A stretch of 8,079 nt of DNA from the NCBI GenBank assembly GCA_020848665.1, contig JADLHR010000155.1, positions 1 to 8,079 of the forward strand. Reading direction: 5' to 3'. Below are positions 6,075-8,079 of the stretch, piece after piece. Origin of the DNA: Anaerolineae bacterium (GTDB taxonomy: Bacteria; Chloroflexota; Anaerolineae; Aggregatilineales; Aggregatilineaceae). Each line of letters begins with the position of its first letter. Position 1 is the stretch's first letter. Both the position numbers and the translations under genes were made by a program. Below the pieces are notes generated by a model, which did no database searches, was not told where the DNA came from, and saw only the letters and a program-made list of their open reading frames with translations.

Positions 6075-6850
6075 TGACGCGAGCGGCGACGGAGCGATCG
6101 ATCAAGATCAACGTGCGGAATTTCAGCTTTTACTACGGCGATTTTCAGGCGCTGGACAGCCTGACGCTGGGCATCGGCCAGAATGAGATCACCGCGCTGA
6201 TCGGTCCATCGGGCTGTGGCAAGTCTACCTTCCTCCGGTCGCTGAACCGCATGAACGACACGATCCCCGGCGCGCGGGCGGTTGGCGACGTTCTGCTCGA
6301 CGGCAAGAATATCTACGATCCAGAGGTGGATGTGACCGAGCTGCGGCAGCGCGTCGGGATGGTGTTCCAGCGTCCCAACCCATTTCCGCAGTCGATCTAC
6401 GACAACGTGGCCTTCGGGCCGCGTGTGCTGGGCACCGCGCGCCGCAGCGATCTGGGCGACCTGGTCCGCCAGAGCCTGATCGATGCCAGCTTGTGGGACG
6501 ACGTCAAGCACCGGCTACACGGCTCGGCGCTCAATCTCAATCCCGGCCAACAGCAGCGGCTGTGCATCGCACGGGCGATCGCGGTCAAGCCGGACGTAAT
6601 CCTGATGGACGAGCCATGCTCGGCGCTTGACCCGGTCGCCACGCTGCGCGTCGAGGACCTGATGCGCGAGCTGGCCGAACACTTTACCATCGTGATCGTG
6701 ACGCACAACATGCAGCAGGCGGCGCGTGTCTCGGACCAAACAGGGTTCTTCTGGCTGGGGCGGCTGGTCGAGTTCGACGAGACCGAGCGCCTGTTCAGCG
6801 CCCCGCGCGAGGCGCTGACAGAAGCGTACATCACCGGGCGGCGCGGCTAG
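6074..6850 (+). CDS. pstB: PstB-type ATPase subunit with altered signature motif (PstB2)
   Basis: The 258-aa product (259 if the in-frame GTG at 6071 is used; residue numbers below use that form) is a typical PstB in most respects. Walker A is GPSGCGKST (45-53), the Q-loop VFQRPNPFP has Gln100, Walker B ILMDEP (177-182) has catalytic Glu181, SALD is at 184-187, and H-loop His212 lies in VTHNMQQAAR. The ABC signature, however, reads LNPGQ (156-160) instead of LSGGQ: the serine and first glycine are lost, while QQQRLCIARAIA that follows is classic PstB. The serine contacts the gamma-phosphate bound to the opposite subunit, so the site this motif completes should be impaired. ATG 6074 overlaps the stop of the preceding gene (TGATG), with AGGA at 6059-6062. 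It is the partner expected to hydrolyse ATP against the intact LSGGQ of PstB1. Confidence 0.93.
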   Translation: MTRAATERSIKINVRNFSFYYGDFQALDSLTLGIGQNEITALIGPSGCGKSTFLRSLNRMNDTIPGARAVGDVLLDGKNIYDPEVDVTELRQRVGMVFQRPNPFPQSIYDNVAFGPRVLGTARRSDLGDLVRQSLIDASLWDDVKHRLHGSALNLNPGQQQRLCIARAIAVKPDVILMDEPCSALDPVATLRVEDLMRELAEHFTIVIVTHNMQQAARVSDQTGFFWLGRLVEFDETERLFSAPREALTEAYITGRRG

Positions 6851-6868
6851 GAATCGCCTTCGGATTCC
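6850..6868 (+). other. Small hairpin directly after pstB2
   Basis: GGAATC (6850-6855) pairs with GATTCC (6863-6868) around a 7-base loop, starting at the last base of the pstB2 stop codon. No T run follows, so it is not a convincing intrinsic terminator. It may be a 3'-end stabiliser or a weak attenuator between the pst genes and phoU. In the rest of the 147-base gap to phoU (6851-6997) no clear promoter or Pho box was found. Confidence 0.35.
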
Positions 6869-6997
6869 GGTACACTTGCAGGTAGAGCGCGCAGGCAGAT
6901 TGGTGAAGGAGCGAAGCGATCCGCCGCCGCTGGTCAATGGTTTTGAGATTTGCTGTGAAAAAAGAGATGGCTTGACGAGTGTTGAGGATACTGTGGT

Positions 6998-7684
6998 ATG
7001 ACCCTACGGGAGCGTTTTGACCAAGACCTTCAAAACCTGCGCCAGAGCGTCATCGATATGGCGCAGTTAGTTTATGATCAGCTCGTGCTGGCCTTGCAGG
7101 GGATGGAGACGCTGGAGGCCGGCATCCCGGAGCGCGTGTTCGCGATCGACGAGAAAGTAAACGCGACGCGCTACGCCATCGAGGCGCGCTGTTTCCGCGT
7201 GATTGCGACGCAGCAGCCCGCCGCGCGCGATCTCCGCTTCCTGATCGCGGCCATGAACATTATCATCGACCTGGAGCGCGTAGGCGACAAGGCGAAAGAT
7301 ATTGCCGAATCCTTCCGCCACCTTCAGCGCTCACCCAAGGCCGCGCATATTGCCGAGCTGGACCGCATGAGCAAACTCGTCAAGCTGATGCTGCAAAGCT
7401 GCATCCAGGCCTATGCCAACGACGACATCGTGCTCGCCAGGCACGTCATCGAGCGTGACACTGAGCTGGACGCCCTGTTCGCCCAGGTGCTGAATCAGAC
7501 CATCGAGCAGGCGGCGAAGTCACAGAAAGAGAAGAAAATCACTGCGTCGTTCGGCGTGATGCGCGCCGCGCAGAACCTGGAGCGTGTCGGCGACCTGGCG
7601 ACCAACGTAGCCGAGCGCATCATCTACACCGTTACCGGCACGATCGAGGAAATGAACATCCATACCTATAAGGCGGACGACTGA
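6998..7684 (+). CDS. phoU: Phosphate signalling regulator PhoU
   Basis: The 228-aa all-helical protein matches the usual PhoU length and its two-fold repeat of three-helix bundles. Each half carries the metal-binding signature: DLERVGDKAKDIAE at 91-104 and NLERVGDLATNVAE at 193-206. PhoU is a peripheral cytoplasmic protein that conveys the state of the Pst transporter to the PhoR kinase, keeping the Pho response off when phosphate is plentiful, and in many bacteria limits phosphate uptake. The first half also shows the family's AARDLRFL segment (75-82); the second has KKITASFGVMRAAQN (179-193). ATG 6998 has TGAGGA ending at 6988, nine bases upstream. The 147-base gap after pstB2 is longer than other spacings here, so phoU may have extra regulation or simply be the distal operon gene. 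Confidence 0.94.
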   Translation: MTLRERFDQDLQNLRQSVIDMAQLVYDQLVLALQGMETLEAGIPERVFAIDEKVNATRYAIEARCFRVIATQQPAARDLRFLIAAMNIIIDLERVGDKAKDIAESFRHLQRSPKAAHIAELDRMSKLVKLMLQSCIQAYANDDIVLARHVIERDTELDALFAQVLNQTIEQAAKSQKEKKITASFGVMRAAQNLERVGDLATNVAERIIYTVTGTIEEMNIHTYKADD

Positions 7685-7712
7685 GCCGTCACACGCGAAG
7701 CACGCCAAAACA

Positions 7713-7742
7713 ACACGCCCGGAGGCGCGTCTCCGGGCGTGT
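7713..7742. terminator. Hairpin terminator between convergent phoU and permease gene
   Basis: ACACGCCCGGAG (7713-7724) and CTCCGGGCGTGT (7731-7742) form a perfect 12-bp stem with a 6-base loop, 28 bases after the phoU stop and 25 bases beyond the stop of the minus-strand permease gene. Read on the minus strand the stem is followed by TGTTTTGG, a fair U tract. On the plus strand no T run follows, so intrinsic termination of phoU is less certain. Confidence 0.7.
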
Positions 7743-7767
7743 GCGTCCACACCAGTTCCGTGCGGCG

Positions 7768-8079
7768 CTATCCCTTGACCGCGCCAGCAGTCAGGCCCTT
7801 GATGAACTGCTTGGACATCAGCAGGTAGAGGATCAGCACCGGCAGCGAGGCCAGCGACAGCGTGCTGAGAATCGCGTTCCAGTCGGTCTGGTACTGGCCG
7901 AACAGCAGCGACACGCCGTAAGTCACGGTGCGGTCGCCTTCAGCGCGCGTCAGGATCAGCGGGAACCACAGGTCGTTCCAGATCGGGATCATGTTAAAGA
8001 CCGTGACGGTCGCCAGCGCGGGCCGCGTCAGTGGCAGCATAACCCGCAGGAACACGCGAAACTCCGACGCGCCGTCCAT
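7768..8079 (-). CDS. Carbohydrate ABC transporter permease, MalG-like, C-terminal part
   Basis: At least 104 codons including the stop are open from the window's right edge to a TAG at 7768-7770. The fragment opens inside the EAA loop (MDGASEFRVFLRVMLPLTRPAL), which meets the sugar-ABC ATPase. It continues with two hydrophobic segments and PIWNDLWFPLIL, and ends FIKGLTAGAVKG, a hallmark C-terminus of CUT1-family (MalG type) permeases. The methionine at the edge (CAT 8077-8079) is an internal residue of the family, not the start; about 170-180 N-terminal residues are expected outside the window. The substrate cannot be told from this part. It is convergent with phoU and probably belongs to an unrelated sugar-uptake operon entering from the right. 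Confidence 0.92.
   Translation of the reverse strand: MDGASEFRVFLRVMLPLTRPALATVTVFNMIPIWNDLWFPLILTRAEGDRTVTYGVSLLFGQYQTDWNAILSTLSLASLPVLILYLLMSKQFIKGLTAGAVKG

Noticed and set aside
6972..7000. TTGACG as a -35 for a phoU promoter
   Set aside because: At 16-18 bases spacing there is no good -10, and the transcript would begin inside the coding region.

Overview
The window is GC-rich bacterial DNA carrying a phosphate-uptake (Pst) operon, with a ribonuclease J gene upstream of it. No rRNA or other taxonomic marker is present. RNase J, GTG starts, a lipoprotein PstS with Gram-positive/Chloroflexota-like motifs and a CUT1 sugar permease suggest a free-living bacterium, possibly of the Chloroflexota. 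That placement is an inference from gene style only.

Layout. (1) Bases 1-236, minus strand: the first 78 codons of an IS1/InsA-like transposase that runs off the left edge. (2) 237-558: a gene-free stretch with a near-consensus sigma-70 promoter (291-319) and a leader containing small hairpins. (3) 559-2178: rnj (RNase J). (4) 2175-2366: a MITE-like palindromic element whose edge coincides with the rnj stop codon, followed by the rnj terminator (2391-2420). (5) 2441-2515: six half-sites at about 11-bp spacing (a Pho box) placed just upstream of a -10 element. (6) 2572-6850: pstS-pstC-pstA-pstB1-pstB2, tightly packed with overlaps or gaps of 3-6 bases between most genes. (7) 6998-7684: phoU after a 147-base gap. 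(8) 7713-7742: a perfect hairpin between convergent genes. (9) 7768-8079, minus strand: the C-terminal part of a carbohydrate ABC transporter permease that runs off the right edge.

How the genes work together. Under phosphate limitation a PhoB/PhoP-type regulator, not encoded here, would bind the Pho box and switch on the pst genes. PstS would capture phosphate at the membrane, PstC/PstA would form the channel and the PstB subunits would power it. PhoU would link transport state to signalling.

The main discovery candidate is the ATPase pair. Pst importers normally use a PstB homodimer. Here two adjacent PstB-like proteins carry complementary motif losses. PstB1 keeps LSGGQ but has an altered Walker A glycine, no Q-loop glutamine and no catalytic glutamate. 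PstB2 keeps all of those but has LNPGQ instead of LSGGQ. In a PstB1-PstB2 heterodimer this gives exactly one fully canonical ATP site and one fully degenerate site, as in asymmetric ABC exporters but in a phosphate importer.
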